Part shown: positions 49,750 through 58,503 of the stretch, piece by piece
Numbering within the stretch: the first letter of the stretch is position 1
Layout: each line of letters opens with the position of its first letter
DNA from: JAGQOZ01 sp041399205
GTDB taxonomy: Bacteria > Planctomycetota > Planctomycetia > Pirellulales > Pirellulaceae
Direction: 5' to 3'
Assembly: GCA_041399205.1 (NCBI GenBank)
Contig: JAWKTK010000018.1
Location: forward strand, 1 to 64,000
DNA: 64,000 bases
Made by a program: the position numbers and the translations under genes
Notes under the pieces: model-generated
Seen by the model: only the letters and a program-made list of their open reading frames with translations
What the model was told of the DNA's origin: nothing
The model's database searches: none

Positions 49750-50799
49750 GTGAAAGTCCTCATCACAGGTGGCGCGGGTTTTATTGGAAAATTTTTCTGC
49801 GATGCGTTGGATGCGCGATCAATCGACTTTACCATCCTGGACCTGCATGCGCCCGACGCACGTTTTCTGAATCGCTTTATCGAAGGCGATGTTCGCGATC
49901 CGGCGGCGGTAGAAATGGCGTTAGAAGGATGTGATGCCGTGCTGCATCTAGCGGCCGCCCATCATGATTTTGGAATCGAAGAATCCACCTACTACTCCGT
50001 CAACCAGCACGGCACGTCGGTCCTGACCCGAGCCATGGCGGCTGGCGGTATTGACCGCATCTGTTTCTTTTCCACCGTGGCCGTCTATGGCGACGCAGCC
50101 AGACCGATAGACGAATCGACGCCGCCCGAGCCCGTAAGCTTTTACGGAAAATCGAAACTCGCTGGCGAAGTTGTCCTCAAAGATTGGGTAGCGGCCGACC
50201 AACATCGCCAATCGCTGATCATCCGGCCGACCGTTGTCTTCGGTCCCGGCAACTTTGCCAACATGTATACGTTGATCCGTCAAGTGGAACGAGGCCGTTA
50301 TCTGCAGGTGGGCCCCGGTACCAACATCAAAAGTATTTGCTACGTAGAAAACCTGGTGGCGGCTGTGGTGGATCTGTGGTTGGATCACCAAGAACAACGG
50401 GCAGGTTTTGAAGTGTTTAACTACGTCGACAAACCCGATCTTACAAGTCGAGAAATCTCCAGCAGCATCTACCGTCATTTGGGGCGCAAGGTGCCTGCGT
50501 TCACGGTGCCCTTTGTGGCGGCTCGTCTCTTAGCGTTGCCGTTTGATGTGGTGACGGCGGTGACAGGCAAAGACCTGGGCGTGTCGACGGCTCGGATTCG
50601 AAAACTCGCGATGGACGTCACGTGCTTTGAAGCGGAAAAGGTTCGCCAAACGGGATTTCAAGCGCCGGTCGATCTGGTCGAAGGAATCGGTCGCATGGTT
50701 CGCTGGTATCAAGAAGCCGGCAAGCAAGCCGATCGCGAATGTCATATCCCTCCCGCCGAAATCAAAACCGTCCGCCAGTCGACGGTTCCGACCAGTTAG
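49750..50799 (+). CDS. NAD-dependent epimerase/dehydratase (extended SDR)
   Basis: 349 residues, GTG start at 49750. Rossmann motif VLITGGAGFIGKFFCDAL; active-site Ser/Thr region FFSTVAVYG and the Tyr/Lys pair in VSFYGKSKLAGE. The C-terminal region resembles the 3-beta-HSD/sugar epimerase group. The substrate is unknown, but a nucleotide sugar or a sugar-linked lipid is likely next to fcl and the glycan cluster. No obvious co-transcribed partner besides fcl, 226 bases upstream. Confidence 0.85.
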   Translation: MKVLITGGAGFIGKFFCDALDARSIDFTILDLHAPDARFLNRFIEGDVRDPAAVEMALEGCDAVLHLAAAHHDFGIEESTYYSVNQHGTSVLTRAMAAGGIDRICFFSTVAVYGDAARPIDESTPPEPVSFYGKSKLAGEVVLKDWVAADQHRQSLIIRPTVVFGPGNFANMYTLIRQVERGRYLQVGPGTNIKSICYVENLVAAVVDLWLDHQEQRAGFEVFNYVDKPDLTSREISSSIYRHLGRKVPAFTVPFVAARLLALPFDVVTAVTGKDLGVSTARIRKLAMDVTCFEAEKVRQTGFQAPVDLVEGIGRMVRWYQEAGKQADRECHIPPAEIKTVRQSTVPTS

Positions 50800-50807
50800 C
50801 TGGACAG

Positions 50808-50853
50808 AACCAGGCCTCGTCGTGCCACCTGGTTTCAAATGCCACCTGGTTTC
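50808..50853 (+). terminator. Possible terminator with duplicated arm
   Basis: AACCAGG at 50809-50815 can pair with CCTGGTT in either of two direct repeats TGCCACCTGGTTTC (50823-50836 and 50840-50853). Placed 10 bases after the epimerase stop. Short T tract, so only a candidate. Confidence 0.35.
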
Positions 50854-51073
50854 TAGAAGCGGTACGACGAACGACGACATGTTGCCCCGAAAGGCAGGGC
50901 CGAAACGTTCTCCAGCAATTCCTCAAAACTCAACCACAAGAGAAACGCAGAAGCAGTCAAGCGGACACCCACGCCAAATCTTCAATCGCGGAAGGCGGTG
51001 ACATGATCCACTGGCCTTCGGCGGCGTGAAGAGACATCAGATCGCCGTTCACTTGGATGACAAAGGAAAAAAC

Positions 51074-51982
51074 ATGCGAAGACGAGAATTTCTGGCGGCC
51101 GGCACCACGTTGGCCGCTGTCGGCGCGGCAGCAATTCGAACACCAAAATCGAATGCCGCGGATGATTCGACCGAAACGTTGGATACCATTCAAAAGCCCG
51201 GAGCGACTCCCAACACGCCGTTCGCAGTCAACGTGGAAATGTGGTTTCAAAAGCAGCGTTCGTTCTTGGAGAAGATTGAAGCTGCGTCGGAACTCGGTTT
51301 TCCTGCTATTGAATTTTGGCCGTACGAAAACAAACCGATTGCGGAAGCCGCCGCGTTGCTGAAACAGAAGCACATGGCCGTGTCTCAATTCACGGCGTGG
51401 GGCTTTGGCACCGAATTGAATAATCCTAATTCCGACCATCAAAAATTCATCAAGAAGATTGAAGAAAGCTGTGACATTGCGGATCAGTTGGACTGTGATC
51501 TGTTCACCGTGGTCATTGGCAACAACATCAAAGGCGTTTCCAAGCAAGAAATGCACAACGCGGCGATTGCCGGTTTGAAGTTGGTGGCGCCGCGATGTGA
51601 AGAACGCAAGAAGACCATCATTATCGAACCGATGAATCCCAGAAATCATCCCGGCCACTGTTTGTATGGCGGGCAGGATGCCATTGCCATTTGCCAAGCG
51701 GTGGGTTCGCCCAGCGTCAAAATCAACTGGGACCTTTATCACATGCAAATTGTGGATGGCGACTTGTGCATGAAAATGAAGGAAGGCATGGACTACATTG
51801 GCTATTTGCAACTGGCCGATAATCCGGGACGGCATGAACCGGGAACAGGTGAAATCAACTACACTCGAGTCTTCCAAGAAATCAAGACGCTAAACTATTC
51901 CGGCTATGTCGGCCTGGAATGCACGCCTGCGGTTGACGATTTAACGGCCGCCAGAAGAATCTATCAGGCCGATTCGTTCTAA
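51074..51982 (+). CDS. Hydroxypyruvate isomerase-like TIM barrel, Tat-exported
   Basis: 302 residues from the ATG at 51074 (AAAGGA upstream). The Tat-type leader MRRREFLAAGTTLAAVGAAA is typical of planctomycete exported sugar enzymes. The domain is AP-endonuclease-2/xylose-isomerase-like: NVEMWFQKQRSFLEKIEAAS at the start, IIIEPMNPRNHPGHCLYGG with a metal-binding Glu, INWDLYHMQIVDGDL with Asp/His ligands, and VGLECTPAVDD at the end. Closest in pattern to Hyi. An exported location makes central-metabolism Hyi activity unlikely; a ketose isomerase on environmental sugars is inferred. Confidence 0.87.
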   Translation: MRRREFLAAGTTLAAVGAAAIRTPKSNAADDSTETLDTIQKPGATPNTPFAVNVEMWFQKQRSFLEKIEAASELGFPAIEFWPYENKPIAEAAALLKQKHMAVSQFTAWGFGTELNNPNSDHQKFIKKIEESCDIADQLDCDLFTVVIGNNIKGVSKQEMHNAAIAGLKLVAPRCEERKKTIIIEPMNPRNHPGHCLYGGQDAIAICQAVGSPSVKINWDLYHMQIVDGDLCMKMKEGMDYIGYLQLADNPGRHEPGTGEINYTRVFQEIKTLNYSGYVGLECTPAVDDLTAARRIYQADSF

Positions 51983-52035
51983 TTGCTGGTCGGTGCGAAG
52001 TAGCTGCGGTTCTGACGAGGATAAAGGTGATCGCC

Positions 52036-53553
52036 ATGGATTCGATTCGTGTGTTGGTGCGTTTGCTGTTCGGTCGAATTCACGTTCTGGTCTGGCTAGT
52101 GATTTTCATGCAGCAACCTGTGTCCCTTTCGCTGGGCGCGACAGAACGCTTTGAACAGCCAATTCAGGCTCGGAATCCGGTTGTTATTCGATTTGAAGAG
52201 GATATCGGTTCGCTAAGCGAACATTATCTGTATCGCAAGCTAGACGCGGCGGCGGAAGCGAACGCGGACCTGATCGTTCTGGAAATTGACAGTCCCGGCG
52301 GGCGATTAGATTGCATGGAGCGGATGATTCAGCGCATTCAGGATTCTCGCGTGCCTGTTGTGTCATATGTTCCTCGGCAAGCACTCAGCGCTGCGGCCAT
52401 TATGTCCCTGGCGTGTGATGAAATTGTGATGAGCGGTAAAGCTGTCTTCGGTGATGCCGGCCCGATTTTTTTGGACGAAGGTTTCATGTTCCAACACGCA
52501 TCGGAAAAAATTCGTACCGATCTGGCTCGAAAAGTTCGAGACCTGGCCGAATACAGCCACCGCCCGCCCGCGCTGGCAGAAGCCATGGTCGATATGAATT
52601 TGATTGTCTACAAAGTGCAGAACAGTCGGACCAATGAAGTTACTTACATGTCTGATTCTGAGATGGAATCGAGTGACAATCCGGCGGAATGGGAGAAGCT
52701 GCAACCGGTCCATGAATCAAGAGAAGATCATTTTCTGGAGGTGAATGGAATCCGAGCGGTGGAATTGGGCCTGGCCGACGCGAACGCAGGCAACCGCCAA
52801 GACATGTTGGCCGGTTTTGGTTTTCAAGGCGAACCGCTGGTCCTGGAGCGAACCGGAGTCGACACGGCGGTGCTGGTCTTGAATAACCCGTTTGTGACTG
52901 GCTTGTTGTTTGTCTTGGGATTGATTGCGTTGTATGTCGAATTGGCGGCGCCCGGAATTGGGGTCGGCGGCTTGGTTTCCGTGTTGTGTTTTGGGCTGTT
53001 CTTTTGGAGTCGCTTTCTGGGTGGCACTGCAGAATGGCTGGAAGTCATCCTGTTTGTGTCCGGGTTAGCGCTGATTGGCGTGGAAATTTTTGTCATTCCC
53101 GGATTCGGCTTTTGGGGATTGACCGGCCTGTTGCTGATGGGCGCCGGCTTGGTGCTGGCCGGACAAGACTTTGTTCTTCCGCAAACCGATCAGCAATGGA
53201 ATTCCGTCGGTCGGTCGCTGGGTATTCTGTCTGTTACCGGTGTGTGCGTGATGGCCGGAGCCTGGACATTGACCACGTACTTCGGCCGCATTCCGTTGCT
53301 AAGCAATTTGATGCTCAATCCACCCAGCGTTCAAAGTAGCAACGGTGACAACCTCTCCGTGACCACGGAAGAACGTACGCAGATAGCCGTTGGAGACACC
53401 GGTGTGACCGATTCGCCGTTACGGCCTGCGGGGCGAGTCCGTTTTGGGGAATCGCTGGTGGACGTGACTTCGGAAGCCGATTTTGTCGACGCGGGACAAA
53501 CCGTACGAGTGGTCAAGATTCGTGGTTCGCAAGTGATTGTCCGCGTCGTCTAA
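52036..53553 (+). CDS. NfeD-family membrane serine protease (ClpP-class)
   Basis: 505 residues from the ATG at 52036 (AAGGTG upstream); a GTG at 52027 is also possible. Signal/anchor helix (HVLVWLVIFMQQPVSLSLG), then a ClpP-crotonase-fold protease domain (about 55-270): VLEIDSPGGRLDCMERMIQ and the nucleophile Ser in VPRQALSAAAIMSLACDEIV. Four to five membrane helices follow (about 285-430), then a C-terminal NfeD OB-fold (about 440-505: PAGRVRFGESLVDVTSEADF). NfeD proteins of this long form cut membrane-related substrates, often stomatin; no stomatin gene is adjacent. Confidence 0.92.
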   Translation: MDSIRVLVRLLFGRIHVLVWLVIFMQQPVSLSLGATERFEQPIQARNPVVIRFEEDIGSLSEHYLYRKLDAAAEANADLIVLEIDSPGGRLDCMERMIQRIQDSRVPVVSYVPRQALSAAAIMSLACDEIVMSGKAVFGDAGPIFLDEGFMFQHASEKIRTDLARKVRDLAEYSHRPPALAEAMVDMNLIVYKVQNSRTNEVTYMSDSEMESSDNPAEWEKLQPVHESREDHFLEVNGIRAVELGLADANAGNRQDMLAGFGFQGEPLVLERTGVDTAVLVLNNPFVTGLLFVLGLIALYVELAAPGIGVGGLVSVLCFGLFFWSRFLGGTAEWLEVILFVSGLALIGVEIFVIPGFGFWGLTGLLLMGAGLVLAGQDFVLPQTDQQWNSVGRSLGILSVTGVCVMAGAWTLTTYFGRIPLLSNLMLNPPSVQSSNGDNLSVTTEERTQIAVGDTGVTDSPLRPAGRVRFGESLVDVTSEADFVDAGQTVRVVKIRGSQVIVRVV

Positions 53554-53594
53554 CAGAAACGTTCAAGTACGTTCAGGCGTCCGACTGCCGATTG

Positions 53595-55372
53595 CTATTC
53601 GTGTGGTTTGACGCTTCGGACATGCAATTCGCGAAGTTGCTTTTGATCAACTTCGCCCGGAGCACCCGTCATCATATCGGTCGCTTTTTGCGTTTTGGGG
53701 AAGGCAATGCAATCGCGAATGCTGTCCAATTTACCAAATAGCATCACGAACCGATCAATGCCCAACGCAATTCCGCCGTGTGGTGGTGCACCCAATTGCA
53801 ACGCATCTAGCAAGAACCCAAACCGTTCTTGAGCGGACGCTTCGTCCATTCCCAACAGGTTGAAGACTTTCTTCTGCACGTTGGAATCATGAATTCGAAT
53901 GGTGCCGCCACCTGCTTCCGAACCATTAATGACCAGGTCATACGCGATGGCGCGGGCTTTGGCGGGATCCGAATCCAATAGTGCCACGTCTTGCGGGCGC
54001 GGAGCGGTGAAGGGATGGTGCATGGCAACCCAACGGTTTGCTTCCGAATCAAATTCGAACATCGGAAATTCCACTACCCAAGAAAATTACGTCGTTGGGG
54101 TTGTACAACTTCATTTCGGCCGCCAGACGTCGCGGCGCGCAATCCGTTTAAGACTCGGCAAGTCACGTCCCATTCGTCCGCGCTGAACAGTAGCAGGTCA
54201 CCCGGTTCGGCACCCATGCGTTCGGCAATTTTGGTCAGCAAGTCATCACTGAAGTTTTTGGCAATGGTTGAATTCAACTTTCCGTCCGCGTCCACTTTGA
54301 ACCACGCCATGCCTTTGGCGCCAAAGTCTTGGATCACATAGTCCGTCAATTTGTCGATGTCTCGACGAGAATACTTTTCGCCACCTTGTTTGACGTTGAT
54401 ACCGCGAACTCGACCACCCGATTCGGAAACCATCTTGAAGACTCGGAATTCCGCTTCGGCTGCCAAGTCGGTGCAGTCGATCAGTTCCATACCGTAGCGC
54501 AAGTCGGGAGCGTCATGGCCGAAACGTTCCATGGCTTCGTCGTAGGTCATGCGAGGTAGCGGCGTCGGAACATCAATGCCCAAGATGTCTTTGGCCAACT
54601 TCGCCACCAAGCCGTCAATCATGCCGACGATATCGTCCATTTCTACGAACGACATTTCCATGTCCAGCTGAGTGAATTCGGGTTGGCGATCGGCGCGAAG
54701 GTCTTCGTCTCGAAAACAACGAGCCACCTGGACGTAGCGATCATAGCCCGCCATCATCAAAATCTGTTTGTATAGCTGAGGCGATTGCGGCAGCGCGAAG
54801 AATTTTCCGGCGTGAATTCGACTGGGCACCAAATAATCTCGAGCACCTTCCGGAGTGCTGCGTCCCAGGATGGGCGTTTCGACGTCAATGAAGTTGTTTT
54901 CGTCAAAGTAGTCTCGCATCCCTTTGATGATGCGACTTCTTAACATCAACGTCTGCTGCATTTCTGGACGGCGAAGGTCAATATAGCGATGCTTCAAACG
55001 CAAATCTTCGCCCGGCAGGTCCATCTGCGTGGGAAAGAACGGCGCTTTGTTACATTTGTTCAGAATCTCCAGCTGCTGTGCGTGAACTTCGATTTCACCC
55101 GTTTGCAGCTTGGGATTGACGGTGCCGTCCGGACGCGGTGCGACCACACCCGTGACTTTGATGACATCTTCACCTCGCAGCGTTTTGGCGATGGGCGTCA
55201 AGGCATCTTCACCTGTCGGGCCAAATACCACCTGCGTCAGTCCGTAACGGTCTCGCAAATCGACAAAAACGGTACCACCGTGATCTCGGTAACTGTCGAC
55301 CCAACCACAAAGCGTGACGGTGTTGTCTTTGTTGGAACTACGTAGTTCACCGCAGGTGTGTGTGCGTAACAC
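53595..55372 (-). CDS. aspS: Aspartyl-tRNA synthetase (frameshifted)
   Basis: The full span would give about 590 residues, the bacterial AspRS length. The GTG at 55372 is preceded by GAGGG; it reads LRTHTCGELRSSNKDNTVTL. An OB-fold anticodon domain is followed by motif 2 (VQVARCFRDEDLRADRQPEF) and, after the break, FPMFEFDSEANRWVAMHHPF and motif 3 (GIALGIDRFVMLF). The frame breaks twice within about 60 bases (near 54130 and 54073): ARRLAAEMKLYNPND and VVEFPMFEFD lie in different frames. Motifs on both sides are conserved and the gene should be essential, so errors are far more likely than a real pseudogene. It charges tRNA-Asp (or Asp/Asn) in the cytoplasm. Confidence 0.9.
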
Positions 55373-55387
55373 GGTTAATACCCTCAA

Positions 55388-55769
55388 TTATTCAGCAGAA
55401 AAGCGCCCGACGAATCCCGTATTCTAGCGTAGCTACAGCATCGGCGCGAAGACGCTTTACGTCTTGCGGCGTGTTTTGAGGCTGTTGTCATAGCGCTGTT
55501 GTGCACAAGCATTAAATTCGACTGCCTGGGTACGAACAACCGCTTCGGATTGGCTCGGCAAGACATTCGCGCCGAGTTTGCTGAATGCCGCAGATATGGC
55601 CGGCAAATCGAATACAGCGAAGAAAGGGTTTTCAAGCGAGACCGGCGGTGGCTGTGCCGCCAAAAAAAGAGCCTCGCCGATTCGCAAGTGCAAATCGACA
55701 AGGCTTTCGGTTACAACCGAATTCTGTTCCGCCGCGGATAAAACTGCGGAGGAACGGTTTTCTTATCAA
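55388..55769. other. Intergenic stretch with a weak minus-strand frame
   Basis: 382 bases between aspS and the CBM9 gene. A minus-strand frame from about 55762 to 55457 is open (NPFFAVFDLPAISAAF is protein-like), but it has only TTG-type starts and no Shine-Dalgarno. I leave it as possible small or remnant coding sequence. Confidence 0.3.
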
Positions 55770-57106
55770 CTAACGTCGGCGGCGATATCCGCTGATAATG
55801 GCAAACGCACCCAGCGAAATCATGGCCAGACTGTTTGGTTCCGGAACGGCGCTGACGCCTGTTCGAGGTCCAATTTCGTAGCCACCGGCGGTGAAGGCAG
55901 CCACAAAGTCGCTGCTGTCAAAATCGCCGTCGCCATTCCAGTCTCCTTCGGCCCAAGTAGAATTGCCAACCGTAGCGTCTTCGTATTCACCAGCGGTGAA
56001 AACAGCCACAAAGTCCGAGCTGTTGAATTCGCCGTCCAGGTTCGAATCACCAAAGTAGGTGTTGAACAGGTTTTCGATCAAATAAGATCGATCGTCCGCG
56101 GTGACGCTGCCGTCGCCGTTCAGGTCGTACTTGGCACCTGTTTGACCGCCGGTAACAGCACTGCTCATTTCTTCAATGTCACCCAAATCCAGAGCACCGC
56201 TGCCATTGACGTCGCCTTCCGGACCAACTGCCGCTTCCGGAGTCAGAGCCAACGGTACGGCCCAAATGTCTTCTCCGCTCCACCCCATGGTGAACTGGCA
56301 CCTTCAAAGTGCCACAACACGTGGTGACCAGTTTGAGCGGCTAGGTCATCATTTTCATCGTTGTCATCGATAGCGGCATTGATCAGAATAAAATCGCCCG
56401 TTTCCACGGGAATCGGTTCGATTTCGTCGCCGCCAGACTTGTCCAATGAAGCCAATGGAATCTGGAATTCGACGACATAGCCAATATCGCCCGGCAAGTT
56501 CAAACCGGCGCTGTAGTATTCGCCCGGAGCCGGATCGGGATCGGAAAACGGAGCAATACCAGCCGTGGCACCTCGGTTGTTCGAGAAAATATCGCCATCG
56601 CCAGCGGCGTCGGCATAGATTTGAAACTTGCCAGGGCCCCAAGCGTCGCCGGTGTCTAGATCGGGATTCATGAACAATTCCACGCCGTCGTTTTGGAACG
56701 AATTGGCAGGAAAGTCTTGGTCCAGGAAGTCGTCAAAGACTTCAAAGGCCACAAACAAATTGTCTTCCGTGTGAGCGAAATACATGTTGGCGGTCAAGTC
56801 GGCGTCGCCATCATTCAGGTTGTCCAGAGTCGGCCACGATTGGCCAGGATTCTGGTTTTCCGCGAACGTGAAGAAGCACTTGTTCGAATATTCGCCATCG
56901 CCAATTGTTCCGTCTGCGACGGGGCTGGTGGCCATTAGGGGCGCGGCGATACCAAAGTCAACCGCTTCCGGCAAACCAACTTCATCCACGATGAAGTCTG
57001 CCAACGACGTGGCGTCAAACGGGACTGTGCACACACCATCTTGAGCACGCACCATGGTGCTGGAAAGCAAGACAGCGCATGCGATAAAGAATTTCAGAAT
57101 TCGCAT
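55770..57106 (-). CDS. Secreted CBM9-like, dockerin-bearing PEP-CTERM protein (frameshifted)
   Basis: About 445 codons. The ATG at 57106 follows GAGGGA. The signal peptide is ILKFFIACAVLLSSTMVRAQ. A CBM9/sugar-binding-like beta domain (about 35-265) follows: DGTIGDGEYSNKCFF, YFAHTEDNLFVAFEVFDDFL and YVVEFQIPLASLD. Then come dockerin-like repeats (GDVNGSGALDLGDIEEM, GDSNLDGEFNSSDFVAVF, GDWNGDGDFDSSDFVAAF) and a PEP-CTERM tail (AVPEPNSLAMISLGAFAI then GYRRRR). One G is missing in a G run near 56285 (SSPWG then WSGEDIWAVPL). The dockerin part closely resembles that of the lysyl oxidase protein at 17 kb. Probably a surface or released carbohydrate-binding protein. Confidence 0.85.
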
Positions 57107-57166
57107 ACTAGATTTTCCCTCGTAAACACAAAGAACAGAGACAGATCCACAAGATGAAGAATCTAT

Positions 57167-57193
57167 GCAATTAATTGCGAATATGCAATTAAT
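57167..57193. promoter_or_regulatory. Palindrome and repeat upstream of the CBM9 gene
   Basis: GCAATTAATTGC (57167-57178) is a perfect 12-base palindrome, followed 6 bases later by GCAATTAAT (57185-57193). It lies 61-87 bases upstream of the minus-strand ATG at 57106, where an operator or -35 region would sit. Confidence 0.45.
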
Positions 57194-57330
57194 AGGGCCA
57201 AGGAGAGTGGGAACTAGGCCGAATTGTTTCAGTTTGTTGACAATTTGCGAGCCTGAAGTGATGAAGCTCGGTCTTGAGGGGCTGTCTTCTCCCGGAGGCG
57301 AGAAGCGGCGAGGCGATTCGGCAGAGCGAG

Positions 57331-58503
57331 TTACTCAAGTAGCGTCAAATAGAATTCAATCAGTTTTTGGCGTTCGGCTTCCCAGTTGAGATGTTCCGTT
57401 AAGGCGTTTCTGCCGGACTGGCCGAGACGTTTTGCGGTATCGCAATCGGTCAGCAATGTTGCAATTGCCTTTGCCAGGCCATCGGCGTCTTCGGGTGAAA
57501 CAGGAATGCCACAATCGTACGTCTGGACCGCTCGTTTCCATTCCGGAAAATCGGCCGTGATGACAGGAACTTGGCAAGCTAACGATTCGAAGAACCGATT
57601 GGATCGAATTCGCATGTGAATTTTGGCTCGAGAATAAAGCACAATCGAAATCGCAGCGCCGGCTAACTTGGTTCGCATCTGATCGTGCGTCATCCAGCCG
57701 ACGTAGTCCATTCGAGCGAACCCGGGGAGTTGGCGAAGTTCTTCCATCAGCTGCGGCGAATCACAATTCCCGCCCACAACCAATTTGAACGGGATCGAAT
57801 CAGGCACTCGACCCACGGCGTCAACAATCGTATCAATGCAGCGGTACTTGCTGACTCCGCCAAACGTCACGATATACGGTACGTGCGATTCATTCTGTTC
57901 GGCTTCTCGCTGCGCGTTTTGTTTCCAAATGGCGACGTCTTGAAAATCGTCCAGGTCGGGATAATTGTGAATCGACGTTGACGGGATTCCCAAATTGCGA
58001 AAGCGTCGTTCGATTTCTTCGTCGGCGGTAATGACGCCGGACATCCGCTTAGCGATGGTTCGTTCCACAATATCAATCGGCTTGGCGACCCACTTGGCGA
58101 CGGACGAATTCAAAAGCCAAGGCTTTTCTTGAATGTCATCCGGCAGATCTTCGTGCGCGTCGTAAATGACTTTCTTGCCCAGCCGTCTTAGTCGCCAGCC
58201 TTGCGGCAGCAATTCCGGATCGTGCAAGTGATATAGGTCGCCACCAACGGCGCGAGCTGTTTGAAAAACGTCGGCCGCACTACGTACAGCTCGGTTGATT
58301 CGGCCGCGGCGTTTGGGCACGGGATGCACGGTGACGTCATCGTGAACTTCCACTTGGCTTGTGTCATCGGTCGCAACCACCCAGTGAACGTCAAACCGAT
58401 TGTCTTTCGCTAAGCCTCGACACATCCGCCAGAAGATGCGCGTATCATTCCAGCGGTGGACCGAACTCATGTGCACAATGCGAAAAGGACGATCCGCCGC
58501 CAT
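57331..58503 (-). CDS. Glycosyltransferase, GT-B family-4-like
   Basis: 390 residues. RIVHMSSVHRWNDTRIFWRM at the N-terminus; YHLHDPELLPQGWRLR and VIYDAHEDLPDDIQ are typical of the group-1 family with HDPE/DAHE motifs. The C-domain has VTFGGVSKYRCIDTIVDAV and RFFESLACQVPVITADFPEW. The ATG overlaps the helicase stop (TAATG), with GAGGAAGG upstream, so it is translated with the helicase. The functional link between the two is unclear. It lacks the Ala-Ala tail (ends LTLLE) and is not part of the 36-46 kb cluster. Confidence 0.88.
   Translation of the reverse strand: MAADRPFRIVHMSSVHRWNDTRIFWRMCRGLAKDNRFDVHWVVATDDTSQVEVHDDVTVHPVPKRRGRINRAVRSAADVFQTARAVGGDLYHLHDPELLPQGWRLRRLGKKVIYDAHEDLPDDIQEKPWLLNSSVAKWVAKPIDIVERTIAKRMSGVITADEEIERRFRNLGIPSTSIHNYPDLDDFQDVAIWKQNAQREAEQNESHVPYIVTFGGVSKYRCIDTIVDAVGRVPDSIPFKLVVGGNCDSPQLMEELRQLPGFARMDYVGWMTHDQMRTKLAGAAISIVLYSRAKIHMRIRSNRFFESLACQVPVITADFPEWKRAVQTYDCGIPVSPEDADGLAKAIATLLTDCDTAKRLGQSGRNALTEHLNWEAERQKLIEFYLTLLE

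Noticed and set aside
50957..51877. Minus-strand 306-codon frame antisense to the Hyi-like gene
   Set aside because: Shadow of a conserved TIM-barrel gene; no recognisable domain.
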